Below are positions 1 through 8,205 of a stretch of 64,000 nt of DNA, piece by piece. Source of the DNA: Pseudomonas yamanorum (GTDB lineage Bacteria; Pseudomonadota; Gammaproteobacteria; Pseudomonadales; Pseudomonadaceae); assembly GCF_013386765.1 (NCBI RefSeq), contig NZ_JACARE010000027.1:124323-188322 (forward strand), written 5' to 3'. A program made the translations under genes and the position numbers. The notes beneath the pieces were generated by a model. That model was not told the origin of the DNA. It saw nothing but the letters and a program-made list of their open reading frames with translations, and did no database searches. Each line of letters opens with the position of its first letter. Position 1 is the stretch's first letter.

Positions 1-253
1 ACCGGAGAAAGACTAGACCAAGACGGCGCGCAGAATATCACGGCAAACAGCCGGTATGCGCTGTTTGGCCAATTGACAGCTCTAAATCGCGGGTTTTAAC
101 GCCCAAGTGTCAAGCGCGACAGGCGCGACGTGGGGTCACAGGCCGCTTGATGAAACTGAACTCTGCGGCATAAGGCTGTTCTAGACAGCTTCGTCGCTGC
201 TTGCGTAGCATCGGCGGCTGTCCTTCGTGCACTTCTTCCAAACAGAGTTACCC
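1..253. other. Leader region upstream of the first MFS gene
   Basis: No credible coding sequence is visible here. A TTGACA hexamer at 73-78 is followed after 17 bases by TTAACG at 96-101, a possible sigma-70 promoter reading toward the MFS gene with a weak -10. The upstream gene lies outside the window. Low confidence for the promoter; the absence of a gene is more certain. Confidence 0.35.
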
Positions 254-1441
254 ATGACTATCCAGCAAACACCCGGGCACGTGCTGCCCGCGCGCAGCGC
301 CGCCAAAATGGAAGCTGCCATGGCCGTGGGCGCCTTCGCGATCGGCACCGGCGAATTCGCCATCATGGGCTTGATGCCCGACATCGCCCACAATTTGAAT
401 TTGAGTGAACCTCAGGTCGGCCACGCCATCAGCGCCTACGCGTTGGGCGTAATGGTCGGCGCCCCGCTGCTGGCCATCCTCGGCGCCAAGCTGCTGCGCA
501 AACACATGCTGCTGTTGCTGATGGGCCTGTACGCCCTGGGCAACCTCGCCACCGCCTTCACCCCGACCTTCGGCTCGCTGGTGGCCTTCCGCTTCATCAG
601 CGGCCTGCCCCACGGCGCCTACTTCGGCATCGCCGCCGTGGTCGCCTCCAGCATGGTGCCCAACGACAAACGCGCCGGCGCCGTGGCCCGCGTAATGATG
701 GGCCTGACCCTGGCCATGCTGCTCGGCAACCCCATCGCCACCTTCCTCGGCCAACACCTGGGCTGGCGCTCGGCGTTTGCACTGGTCAGCGTGATTGCCC
801 TGTGCACCATCGCGTTGGTCTGGCAGTTCGTACCGGATCGCCACGACGAACCCCGCAGCGACCCGCGCAAAGAACTGCGCGCCTTCACCAAACCCCAGGT
901 GTGGATGGCGCTGTCCATTGGCGCTATTGGTTTTGCCGGGATGTTCTGCGTATTCAGCTACCTGGCGCCGACCATGCTCGAAGTGACCAAAGTATCGCCG
1001 CAGTGGATTCCATTCGGCTTGGCCGCGTTTGGCGTAGGCGGCATCATCGGCAACATCGCCGGCGGCAAACTGTTTGATCGCCTGCAATTTCGCGCCGTGG
1101 GCTGGATCATGGTGTGGTCGATGGCCGTGCTGATTTTCTTCACCTTCGCCGCGAGTTCACTGTGGAGCGTACTACTGGGCATCGGCCTGGTCGGCACCAT
1201 GATCGCCATGGCCGCGCCGTTGCAAATCCGCTTGATGGACATTGCCCATGAAGCGCCGAGCCTGGCGGCGGCGTCCAACCACGCGGCGTTCAACCTGGCG
1301 AACGCGCTGGGCCCGTGGCTGGGTGGGATGGCGATTACGGCGGGGTATGGGTGGACCAGCACTGGATACATCGGTGCTGCAACAGCGTTGGTAGGTTTGG
1401 GCATCTACCTGATCGCCCGCCGCATGAAAGGCGGCCACTAA
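254..1441 (+). CDS. MFS transporter, drug/sugar exporter type (DHA1, AraJ-like)
   Basis: A 395-aa inner-membrane protein with about 12 hydrophobic segments. The first helix carries GAFAIGTGEFAIMGLMPDIA, typical of the AraJ/YdhP branch of proton-driven exporters. A GTG 27 bases upstream would extend the frame, but the ATG at 254 begins the normal N-terminus of the family and is preferred; the Shine-Dalgarno is weak (GAG, 8 bases away). The gene stands alone and is followed by a truncated REP element. The substrate cannot be deduced; related proteins export sugars, arabinose analogues or drugs. Family is sure, function is open. Confidence 0.85.
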   Translation: MTIQQTPGHVLPARSAAKMEAAMAVGAFAIGTGEFAIMGLMPDIAHNLNLSEPQVGHAISAYALGVMVGAPLLAILGAKLLRKHMLLLLMGLYALGNLATAFTPTFGSLVAFRFISGLPHGAYFGIAAVVASSMVPNDKRAGAVARVMMGLTLAMLLGNPIATFLGQHLGWRSAFALVSVIALCTIALVWQFVPDRHDEPRSDPRKELRAFTKPQVWMALSIGAIGFAGMFCVFSYLAPTMLEVTKVSPQWIPFGLAAFGVGGIIGNIAGGKLFDRLQFRAVGWIMVWSMAVLIFFTFAASSLWSVLLGIGLVGTMIAMAAPLQIRLMDIAHEAPSLAAASNHAAFNLANALGPWLGGMAITAGYGWTSTGYIGAATALVGLGIYLIARRMKGGH

Positions 1442-1473
1442 CGCCACACTTCCAAAGCCTGCCCACGATCCAG

Positions 1474-1537
1474 TGTGGGAGCGGGCTTGCTCGCGAAAGC
1501 GGTGGGTCAGTCACTGAGTAAATGACAGACCCACCCG
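1474..1537. repeat. REP arm with truncated partner
   Basis: It begins TGTGGGAGCGGGCTTGCTCG and continues into GGTGGGTC, a spacer, then GACCCACC. The same series forms the left arm and centre of the complete REPIN at 42786-42894, but here the right arm is missing after GACCCACC. I read it as a degraded REPIN between two convergent genes. Confidence 0.75.
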
Positions 1538-1542
1538 CTCAG

Positions 1543-1764
1543 TCAGTCATCATGCATCAACCCCGAACCATACTCGCCATAACTACTCCCAAGCGCACTG
1601 CCCCCGAAATTCATCTTGGCGGCTTTGCTGGGGCTGTGGTCGCCAAAGGCCTGGCATCCGCCGGTGAAACAAGGGTCGCTGCTCACTTCCGACGAACCCG
1701 TCGAACAAGCGCTCAACAGCAACGCGCCGGCAATCATCACGACTTTGACGAGGTTGGAGATCAT
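1543..1764 (-). CDS. Small exported lipoprotein, unknown function
   Basis: A 73-aa protein starting MISNLVKVVMIAGALLLSAC: a hydrophobic signal segment and a lipobox LLSAC, so Cys20 would become the lipidated N-terminus after cleavage by signal peptidase II. The mature part is only about 54 aa, rich in Gly and Ser, with two further Cys (in DPCFTGGC) that could form a disulfide, and an acidic C-terminus. No domain is recognised. It is a lone minus-strand gene with a REP remnant behind it. The lipoprotein call is well supported; its role is unknown. Confidence 0.75.
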   Translation of the reverse strand: MISNLVKVVMIAGALLLSACSTGSSEVSSDPCFTGGCQAFGDHSPSKAAKMNFGGSALGSSYGEYGSGLMHDD

Positions 1765-2008
1765 TTTTCAGTTCCCTTGGCTGGAGGCGTAGGCATATAC
1801 GCTGATGGAGCGAGCGTAGACCTCAAAGTCTGTGGGAATTATGAAACTTTGCCGTGCGACAGGATTGGTTCAGCTTGATGTCGTTTTGCGACGAATTATC
1901 CCGGCACATATTCTGATTGGCGATATCAACAGTTAGCCCCTACATATTAAAGCCGACCGGGCATCAATTCAGATGAACCTGCGACCTACGTACAGGGAAG
2001 CTCAAGTA

Positions 2009-2146
2009 ATGGCTAAAGACGAAAAAACCAGTGAAAGCGTCGCTTCAAAGGCAGCCAAGCTGCTGGCGGATCCAAGCACTCCCCCGGATGTGAAATCTGT
2101 CGCAGCGTCGGCGCTGACTCAAGCGCCGGACAAAAAGAAGAAATAG
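2009..2146 (+). CDS. Small Lys-rich protein of 45 aa
   Basis: An ATG at 2009 opens 45 codons ending TAG at 2146. The product starts MAKDEKTSES and ends APDKKKK; the middle is Ala/Ser/Pro rich. It is charged at both ends, has no signal peptide and no membrane segment. Codon use (GCC, CTG, GAC, AAG) is normal for the genome, and it sits in an otherwise empty gap before dusA. A Shine-Dalgarno is weak (GGAAG about 11 bases upstream). I recall short proteins of this kind being widely annotated in pseudomonads, but no function. Probably a real small gene. Confidence 0.6.
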   Translation: MAKDEKTSESVASKAAKLLADPSTPPDVKSVAASALTQAPDKKKK

Positions 2147-2249
2147 GGGAACGGCGCCAGGGCGGCGGAAGCTCTGGCACTGACCGCCACGGGAGCAGGC
2201 ACATTCCTGTTAAACTGTCGGCCCTTCGCCTTATCCACCTCAGATCCTA

Positions 2250-3245
2250 ATGTCCTCACCTATAGCACCAACGCCATCGTTCTCCCGTCGCTTTTCTGTT
2301 GCTCCGATGATGGATTGGACGGACAGACACTGCCGCTTCTTCCTGCGCCTGCTGTCCAAAAACGCCCTCCTCTACACCGAGATGGTGACCACCGGCGCAA
2401 TCCTCCACGGCGACCACGAACGCTTCCTGCGCCACAACGAGGCCGAGCATCCGCTTGCGTTGCAGCTGGGCGGGAGCGTCCCTGCCGACCTGGCCGCCTG
2501 CGCCCGCATGGCCCAGGACGCCGGCTATGACGAGGTGAACCTCAACGTCGGCTGCCCCAGCGACCGGGTGCAGAACAACATGATCGGCGCGATCCTGATG
2601 GCCCACCCGGCCTTGGTGGCGGATTGCGTGAAGGCAATGCAGGACGCGGTATCGATCCCTGTCACGGTTAAGCACCGGATCGGCATCAACGGCCGGGACA
2701 GTTACGCCGAGCTATGCGATTTCGTCGGCCAGGTGAAAGACGCGGGCTGCACCAGTTTCACCGTGCATGCGCGAATCGCCATCCTGGAAGGTCTGTCTCC
2801 GAAGGAAAATCGGGACATTCCGCCATTGCGCTACGACGTCGCCGCCCAGTTGAAGCAGGATTTCCCGGAGCTTGAGATCATTCTCAACGGTGGGATCAAG
2901 ACCCTTGAGCAGTGCCAGGAGCATCTGCAGACCTTCGACGGAGTGATGCTGGGCCGTGAGGCTTATCACAATCCGTATTTGCTGGCCGAGGTGGATCAAC
3001 AGCTGTTTGGCAGCACTGCGCCGGTGATCACCCGCGCGGAGGCGCTGGCGCAGTTGCGGCCTTATATAGCCGAACACCTGGCAACAGGTGGCTCGATGCA
3101 CCACATTACGCGCCACGCACTGGGGCTGGGGACCGGTTTCCCAGGGGCGCGCAAGTTTCGGCAGTTGCTGTCGGTGGATATTCATAAGGCCAGTGATCCG
3201 CTGGCGTTGCTGGATAAGGCCGGGGAGTTGTTGGAGGGGCGGTGA
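2250..3245 (+). CDS. dusA: tRNA-dihydrouridine synthase A
   Basis: A 331-aa FMN-dependent TIM-barrel enzyme that reduces uridines in the D-loop of tRNA (U20/U20a in the DusA class). Visible signatures are the N-terminal SVAPMMDWTDRHCRFF, the catalytic cysteine in NLNVGCPSDRVQ (Cys102), the tRNA/FMN-binding KHRIGIN and the FMN-phosphate strand LNGGIKT...GVMLGREAYHNP. Length matches DusA (about 330 aa). It starts at the first ATG of the frame, directly in the short gap after the 45-aa gene. Downstream are two REP arms and then tal, so it is probably monocistronic. Confidence 0.95.
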   Translation: MSSPIAPTPSFSRRFSVAPMMDWTDRHCRFFLRLLSKNALLYTEMVTTGAILHGDHERFLRHNEAEHPLALQLGGSVPADLAACARMAQDAGYDEVNLNVGCPSDRVQNNMIGAILMAHPALVADCVKAMQDAVSIPVTVKHRIGINGRDSYAELCDFVGQVKDAGCTSFTVHARIAILEGLSPKENRDIPPLRYDVAAQLKQDFPELEIILNGGIKTLEQCQEHLQTFDGVMLGREAYHNPYLLAEVDQQLFGSTAPVITRAEALAQLRPYIAEHLATGGSMHHITRHALGLGTGFPGARKFRQLLSVDIHKASDPLALLDKAGELLEGR

Positions 3246-3284
3246 TTGGGGTGTCAGTGGGTTTATTGGGTGGCTGATACGATG

Positions 3285-3386
3285 CTTTCGCGAGCAAGCC
3301 CGCTCCCACATTTGGATGGGGGCGCATCAGGGAGATTGGTGTGGTTTTGAGGGCCTCATCGCAGGCAAGCCAGCTCCCACAGTTTG
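3285..3386. repeat. Two REP arms in direct orientation
   Basis: Arm one (about 3285-3315) reads TTTCGCGAGCAAGCCCGCTC then CCACATTTGGA; arm two (about 3353-3386) reads CATCGCAGGCAAGCCAGCTC then CCACAG. They belong to two sub-families (GGGCTTGCTCGCG and TGGCTTGCCTGCG) and point the same way, so they are solo arms rather than one inverted REPIN. They fill most of the dusA-tal gap (3246-3573); the rest should hold the tal promoter, which I cannot define. Confidence 0.8.
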
Positions 3387-3573
3387 AGCGGGGTGGTCAT
3401 CGGGCAGTCGGGTTGAACCTGCCGGCGGTTTTGGCCTCCTAGTTAGCAGTGGCCGGTGTTTCAAACGGCTGTTTTCAGGTTGTTGCCCTCGCAAACGATC
3501 GAATGCATTTGCGCCCTTGAGCGGCTGTCAGCGCTCGGGTAATGTCATCAGACCCACAGGACAGAGCACGCCC

Positions 3574-4500
3574 ATGACTTCCAAGCTGGAACAACTCAAG
3601 CAATTCACCACCGTAGTAGCCGATACCGGCGATTTTTCTACCCTCGCCAAGCTCAAGCCACAAGACGCCACTACCAACCCTTCCCTGCTGCTCAAGGCCG
3701 CGTCGATCCCAGGCTACGCCAAGCTGCTGGACGAGGCTGTTGCCGACTGCAACGGCGATGTAGGCCTGGCGAGCGACCGTTTCGCGGTCGCCGTCGGCCA
3801 GGAAATCCTCAAAGTGGTGCCCGGCCGCATTTCCACTGAGGTGGATGCCCGCCTGTCGTTCGACACCGACGCCGTACTCAAGCGCGCGCACCGTCTGATC
3901 GACCTGTACGACAAGGCCGGCATCAGCCGTGACCGCGTGCTGATCAAGATCGCCTCCACCTGGGAAGGCATCCGCGCCGCCGAGCAGCTGGAAAAGGAAG
4001 GCATCCAGACCAACCTGACCCTTTTGTTCTCCTTCGCCCAAGCCGTGGCTTGCGCTGAAGCCGGCGTGTTCCTTATTTCGCCGTTCGTGGGCCGTATCTA
4101 CGACTGGTACAAGAAGGCAAACGGCAACGACTACACCGGTTCCGATGATCCGGGCGTGCAGTCGGTGACGCGCATCTACAACTACTACAAGGCCAATGGC
4201 TACAAGACCGTGGTGATGGGTGCGAGCTTCCGTAACCTGAGCCAGATCGAAGAGCTGGCCGGTTGCGACCGCCTGACCATCAGCCCGGACCTGCTGGAAA
4301 AACTGGCAGCCGACAACGGCAAGCTGGAGCGCAAGTTGGCACCAGGCCACGCAGGTGAGGCACGTGTGCACCTGACCGAAGCGCAGTTCCGTTGGGAATC
4401 CAACGAAGATGCGATGGCCACCGAGAAACTGGCCGAGGGCATTCGTCAGTTCGCCCGTGACCAGGAAAAACTCGAAGCGCTGTTGACCGCCAAGCTCTAA
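3574..4500 (+). CDS. tal: Transaldolase
   Basis: A 308-aa enzyme of the non-oxidative pentose phosphate pathway, moving a dihydroxyacetone unit from sedoheptulose-7-phosphate to glyceraldehyde-3-phosphate. Seen are the Asp in VVADTGDF (Asp17), the DATTNPSLLL motif, the Schiff-base lysine in DRVLIKIAST (Lys125) and LTLLFSFAQA. The frame is open further upstream, but the ATG at 3574 gives the standard N-terminus MTSKLEQLKQ and the usual size of TalB-type enzymes. The gene ends at a strong terminator and faces the STAS gene convergently. Confidence 0.95.
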   Translation: MTSKLEQLKQFTTVVADTGDFSTLAKLKPQDATTNPSLLLKAASIPGYAKLLDEAVADCNGDVGLASDRFAVAVGQEILKVVPGRISTEVDARLSFDTDAVLKRAHRLIDLYDKAGISRDRVLIKIASTWEGIRAAEQLEKEGIQTNLTLLFSFAQAVACAEAGVFLISPFVGRIYDWYKKANGNDYTGSDDPGVQSVTRIYNYYKANGYKTVVMGASFRNLSQIEELAGCDRLTISPDLLEKLAADNGKLERKLAPGHAGEARVHLTEAQFRWESNEDAMATEKLAEGIRQFARDQEKLEALLTAKL

Positions 4501-4515
4501 AAACGGGCGACGGCA

Positions 4516-4550
4516 AAAAGGGCGGTACCCTCGCGGGTACCGCCCTTTTT
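4516..4550. terminator. Rho-independent terminator between tal and the STAS gene
   Basis: A perfect stem GGGCGGTACCC/GGGTACCGCCC with loop TCGC, flanked by AAAAA on the left and TTTTT on the right. It can end transcription from both convergent genes. Confidence 0.92.
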
Positions 4551-4587
4551 CGTGCCTGGCTCTTTTTTAAAAGAGGCAGCTATAAAC

Positions 4588-5070
4588 TCAATGGCGCTCC
4601 AGTGCATTCACCAGGTCGTGGAACGCCTCGCGGTTGGAGTCGTTCAAGCCCATCAGGATCTTGTGGGCTTCCAGCACCTTGACCCGTACCACTTCCTCGG
4701 ACTGGTCCTGGGACGGCAGGTCGGTCAGGCATTCCGGGCACGGGATCGGGCGGTCAACGATGTTGAACACTTGATCGAAGCCCATGGACTGCAACAGACG
4801 GGTGATGTCTTCGTGGGTGGTGACGACGGTCGGCAGCAGTCCGACCTTCTGCCGAGACAGAATGGACAACTTGGCCAACAGCCCAAGGGTGGTGCTATCG
4901 ATGCTGCGGGTTTCGGTCAGATCGATCACGATCGCCGAGAAATTCAAGGCTGTGAAAATCCGCTCAATCGTCGCATCCAGCGCTGAACACAAGGTCAGGC
5001 GCACTTCACCGACAAACTTCAGGACAAAAGTCCCGTCTTGCTCGGCGAATTGGATTCTTCCGGTACTCAT
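4588..5070 (-). CDS. rssC: STAS-domain anti-sigma-factor antagonist (RssC-like)
   Basis: A 160-aa protein. Residues about 5-105 form a STAS fold with the conserved phosphorylatable site in SIDSTTLGLL (Ser59). The C-terminal 50 residues add a CPEC pair (Cys111, Cys114) that could bind metal. The ATG at 5070 overlaps the TGA of the upstream phosphatase gene by one base, so the two are translationally coupled; a TTG just before it is less likely. The expected role is to be dephosphorylated by the partner PP2C domain and then to sequester an anti-sigma factor. The name follows my recollection of the P. aeruginosa rssB-rssC pair; HsbA is a related alternative. Confidence 0.75.
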   Translation of the reverse strand: MSTGRIQFAEQDGTFVLKFVGEVRLTLCSALDATIERIFTALNFSAIVIDLTETRSIDSTTLGLLAKLSILSRQKVGLLPTVVTTHEDITRLLQSMGFDQVFNIVDRPIPCPECLTDLPSQDQSEEVVRVKVLEAHKILMGLNDSNREAFHDLVNALERH

Positions 5071-6251
5071 CAAAGATTCCTGCTCAACACCAATAGGGCG
5101 ATATCATCCGGCATCTCCCCTAGCGTGGCCAATCCAAAAACCTGCCGCAGGCCATCCAGGCTGCCGCCCGCCGACCTGACCCGTTGGGGTAAGGCGGCTT
5201 CTTTCTCTTTGAGTGTAGGCTCTGACAAAAGGTCCAGGATGCCATCAGACATCAGCGTGAGGCTGAATGTCGGCGGCAGTTCCAGGATGTGGTCTTCGTA
5301 GGTGGCTTCATTGAACAAGCCAACCGGCAAACCACGCCCTTCCAGGTAGCGCACACTGTCTGGAGTGTATAAAACCGGCAATGGCAGGTGACCGCCAATG
5401 CTGTAGGTCAAAAGACCTGTTTCTTCATCTATCACGCCGCCGACCATCGTCACGTGCTTGCCCAGCTTGCAGCTGATCAGGCCCCGGTTGATGTGGCCCA
5501 GCACTTGCGACGGGGTGAACTCCGGCAAGGTGCCATTGCGCTTGGATTCGAACAACAGCCGTGTGGTCATGAATTTCAACAACACGGTCACGAATGCCGA
5601 TGAGGCGCCGTGGCCGGAAACGTCGGCCAGGTAGAACGCGACACGCCGCTCATCAACGCGGAAGTAATCGACAAAATCACCCGACAGGTACAGCGACGGG
5701 ATGATCTGGTGGGCAAACTTGAACTCGTCGATGCTCCACGGGCTCACCGGCAGCATATTCATCTGCACCTGGCGACCGGCGTTCTGGTCTTCCTGGAGCA
5801 GGTTCAGGCTGGCTTCGAGTTCGCGGTTGGCGGTTTCGAGCTTTTCACGGTAACGCTGGTTTTCCAGCAGCAACCGTGCACGATCCAGTGCACGACGCAC
5901 CGAGTGCTCCAGTACGGCCAGGTCTTCCAGGGGCTTGATCAGGTAGTCGGCGGCGCCCAGGCGCAAGGCCTCGACAGCATCGTTCATCACGCCGGCACCG
6001 GACACGACGATCACCGGCGTCTGCGGGGCAATGTCGGTCACCTGGCGGATCAGCTCGAGGCCGCCCACCTGAGGCATGCGCAGGTCGCAGATAACCAGGT
6101 CGGGCTTGTCGCGCTCGAACACCTGGAGACCCTGGAGGCCGTTGCTGGCCTGCAGGACACTGAAGCCACTGTCTTCCAAATAGGCCGCGAGACTCGCGCG
6201 CACTACTTCGTCGTCATCGATTATCAGCAGCGTGGCACTGGTTTTCTGCAT
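5070..6251 (-). CDS. rssB: Response regulator with PP2C/SpoIIE phosphatase domain (RssB-like)
   Basis: A 393-aa cytosolic protein. Residues about 6-125 are a receiver domain with acidic IIDDDE and phospho-acceptor Asp56 in LVICDLRMP. A short coiled coil follows (RYREKLETANRELEASLNLL, about 150-170), then a PP2C phosphatase domain with DVSGHGASSAF, LMSDGILDLL and DDIALLVL, all of which carry metal-binding Asp. The start at 6251 gives MQKTSATLLIID; an upstream extension has no family support. E. coli RssB, the adaptor for RpoS degradation, has a degenerate phosphatase fold, whereas this one looks catalytic and is coupled to a STAS partner. HsbR is a paralogue with the same architecture. Confidence 0.8.
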   Translation of the reverse strand: MQKTSATLLIIDDDEVVRASLAAYLEDSGFSVLQASNGLQGLQVFERDKPDLVICDLRMPQVGGLELIRQVTDIAPQTPVIVVSGAGVMNDAVEALRLGAADYLIKPLEDLAVLEHSVRRALDRARLLLENQRYREKLETANRELEASLNLLQEDQNAGRQVQMNMLPVSPWSIDEFKFAHQIIPSLYLSGDFVDYFRVDERRVAFYLADVSGHGASSAFVTVLLKFMTTRLLFESKRNGTLPEFTPSQVLGHINRGLISCKLGKHVTMVGGVIDEETGLLTYSIGGHLPLPVLYTPDSVRYLEGRGLPVGLFNEATYEDHILELPPTFSLTLMSDGILDLLSEPTLKEKEAALPQRVRSAGGSLDGLRQVFGLATLGEMPDDIALLVLSRNL

Positions 6252-6597
6252 GTGGGCAAACGGCGCCAGAATTAGGTTGGCGTAGGCAGCTCGACAATGG
6301 CCGGGCTTACTACTGGATTCGCTTTCTAGCCTCTCTGTCCTACAAAACGCTGGGATATTTCCCGTGCACAAAGGTAAAGCAGAGGTGCCCTTCTAAGGCG
6401 CAGACGGTACTCCCATCCGCCAGGGGTTTCAAGCTCATGGCGATGGTCGCCGGGCGTCTTTACATCGCAAATCACCGGTGGTTATAAGAACGTATAAAAC
6501 CGAGACTTAAAGTAAGGACGTAACTCACGGATAAACCTCGAATCCCGCCCACGAAAAAGGCGACCCGAGGGCCGCCTTCTTCATTTAAGCCTCAGGC
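6252..6597. other. Intergenic region between mlaA and rssB
   Basis: These 346 bases hold the mlaA terminator near 6552-6581 and, on the minus strand, the promoter region of rssB. No start codon with a ribosome site and credible codon use is seen on either strand. Confidence 0.5.
6552..6581 (-). terminator. Rho-independent terminator of mlaA
   Basis: An inverted repeat AAGGCGACCC/GGGCCGCCTT with loop GAG and one mismatch. On the minus strand it is followed by TTTTCGTGG, so it terminates mlaA. Confidence 0.75.
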
Positions 6598-7287
6598 TTA
6601 AAAGTCGTCTACAACCTTGCCATCCTTGACCTTGAACTCGCGATTCTGCAAGTAGGCGTTACGGATAAAGGTGTATTTGTCGCCGCTGATCAGCTTCTCG
6701 GAGGACAGCAGGCTGGCACGTGTGTCGACGATATTCAGGCCGAAGGTGCTGTTGCGCCAGCCGATGTCGTTCATGTAGCGGTAGGGCTGGGTGTAGCTGT
6801 CCACGTACTTGGACGGTGCATCACGCAGGGTGCTTGGGCCCAGCAGTGGCAGCATTACGTAAGGACCACTGCCAACGCCCCAGTGACCGAGGGTCTGGCC
6901 AAAATCTTCGTCATTGCGTTGCAGCCCCATTTTGGTGCCGACATCAATGAAGCCCAGCACGCCGAACGTGGTGTTCACCAGCAAGCGGGCAGTGTCGACG
7001 CCGGCAGCGTGCGGCTTGAGTTGCAACACGTCGTTGGCAAAGTTGCCGACATCGCCGATGTTGCGGAAGAAGTTGTGAACGCCGTCCTGCACGAACTGCG
7101 GGGTCACGAACTGATAGCCTTGGGCCAATGGCTTGAGGGCGTAGGTGTCAACGGTGTCGTTGAAGGTGAAGATCGGGCGGTTGACGCTTTCCCATGGATC
7201 ATCTTCCGAGGCCGCCTGGGCCGCGAAAGGAACCAGCAATACGCTGGCACATACGGATAGCTGAGCTAGACATTGGCTCCAGCGCAT
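6598..7287 (-). CDS. mlaA: MlaA/VacJ family protein of phospholipid retrograde transport
   Basis: A 229-aa envelope protein. In the Mla pathway MlaA sits in the outer membrane with porins and removes misplaced phospholipids from the outer leaflet, passing them to MlaC and the MlaFEDB importer. Family signatures are DPWESVNRPIFTFND, FFRNIGDVGNFANDVLQ, the RLLVNTTFGVLGFIDVGTKMG stretch and GPYVMLPLLGPSTLRD. The start has a good AAGGAG. The signal peptide ends in AAQA-A and lacks a lipobox Cys, so unlike E. coli MlaA it should be cut by signal peptidase I. No other mla gene lies nearby; the gene is divergent from the HAD-like gene. Confidence 0.92.
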   Translation of the reverse strand: MRWSQCLAQLSVCASVLLVPFAAQAASEDDPWESVNRPIFTFNDTVDTYALKPLAQGYQFVTPQFVQDGVHNFFRNIGDVGNFANDVLQLKPHAAGVDTARLLVNTTFGVLGFIDVGTKMGLQRNDEDFGQTLGHWGVGSGPYVMLPLLGPSTLRDAPSKYVDSYTQPYRYMNDIGWRNSTFGLNIVDTRASLLSSEKLISGDKYTFIRNAYLQNREFKVKDGKVVDDF

Positions 7288-7483
7288 AGCTTGAACTCCT
7301 TGAATGGTCTGTCATGGGCGCTATGCCCTGAATGTGGCCGTCAGTATATGACGGAAGTGTCAGATTAGGCAGCCTTGCAGAAATGTCATTCCGGTAAATG
7401 CACAAAATTCCTACAAATAGAACCGATGTAACCTGCTTGTCATCGGCGTCCGCTAGCGTGACTGCTATTTCAGGGACGTCGAA

Positions 7484-8095
7484 ATGCCCCACGCCGAAGT
7501 TGTTGCTGCCAGCGCCCCGTCCTTGACGGCCGTATTGTTCGGGCTGAGTGGTTGCCTGGTGGATTTTGGTTCCCAGGCCCGCGCGGACTCAGCGCCCTCA
7601 ATCGACCCCCACGCCACCGTCGGCGCCCTGAAGATCCTGCGCAGCCTCGAAGAACAGCGTGTGCCTTGTGCATGGCTGGACGAGCTCCCTCTGTCGGTTT
7701 CCACACCCTTGGCCGCCGGGCTACCCCGCTGGATCAAGGCCACCCAGCCCTCCTCCACCCGCTGGCCCGCGCCCCACGCTTGCTGGCAGGCTTTGATGGA
7801 ACTGAACATCGAGCGCCTGGAAGGCTGCGTGCTGGTCAGCGGCGAGCCGCGCCTGCTGCAATCCGGGCTCAACGCCGGCCTGTGGACCATCGGCCTGGCT
7901 TCCTGCGGCTCACTGTGCGGGCTTTCCCCGGAGCAATGGCAGGCACTCAACGAAAAGGAACGCGAGCACAAGCGTGCCAAGGCTACTGTCGCGCTGTATG
8001 GCCTGGGCGTGCATTCGGTGATTGACCACCTCGGCGAACTGCACACCTGCCTGGCAGACATCAGCCTGCGCCAGCTCAAAGGCGAGAAGCCCTGA
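7484..8095 (+). CDS. HAD-fold, phosphonatase-like protein without the catalytic Asp
   Basis: A 203-aa soluble protein. Residues 16-30 (AVLFGLSGCLVDFGS) align with motif I of phosphonoacetaldehyde hydrolase PhnX (AVILDWAGTTVDYGS as I remember it), but the nucleophile Asp is Gly20 and the second acidic or acid/base position is Ser22. Later parts keep a phosphonatase look: RWPAPHACWQALMELNI, GLNAGLWTIGLASCGSLCGL and AYGLGVHSVIDHLGELHTCL-like C-terminus with a helical region of KEREHKRAKAT. It is about 70 residues shorter than PhnX, mostly in the cap region. The start has AGGGA upstream. Probably a non-catalytic binding protein. Confidence 0.75.
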   Translation: MPHAEVVAASAPSLTAVLFGLSGCLVDFGSQARADSAPSIDPHATVGALKILRSLEEQRVPCAWLDELPLSVSTPLAAGLPRWIKATQPSSTRWPAPHACWQALMELNIERLEGCVLVSGEPRLLQSGLNAGLWTIGLASCGSLCGLSPEQWQALNEKEREHKRAKATVALYGLGVHSVIDHLGELHTCLADISLRQLKGEKP

Positions 8096-8205
8096 TCGAG
8101 ATCATGCACAGTCGGCGCCAGTGGATTAATCTACAGGTCAGCCCGTAGACCTTTCACGGCGTGCCGCGGTCTATGCCAGTGCCTATCGATAAAAGGAAGA
8201 ACGCC

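Noticed and set aside
1522..1878. 118-codon frame on the plus strand over the lipoprotein gene
   Set aside because: It starts in a REP remnant, has no ribosome site and overlaps a gene with a clear lipoprotein signal.
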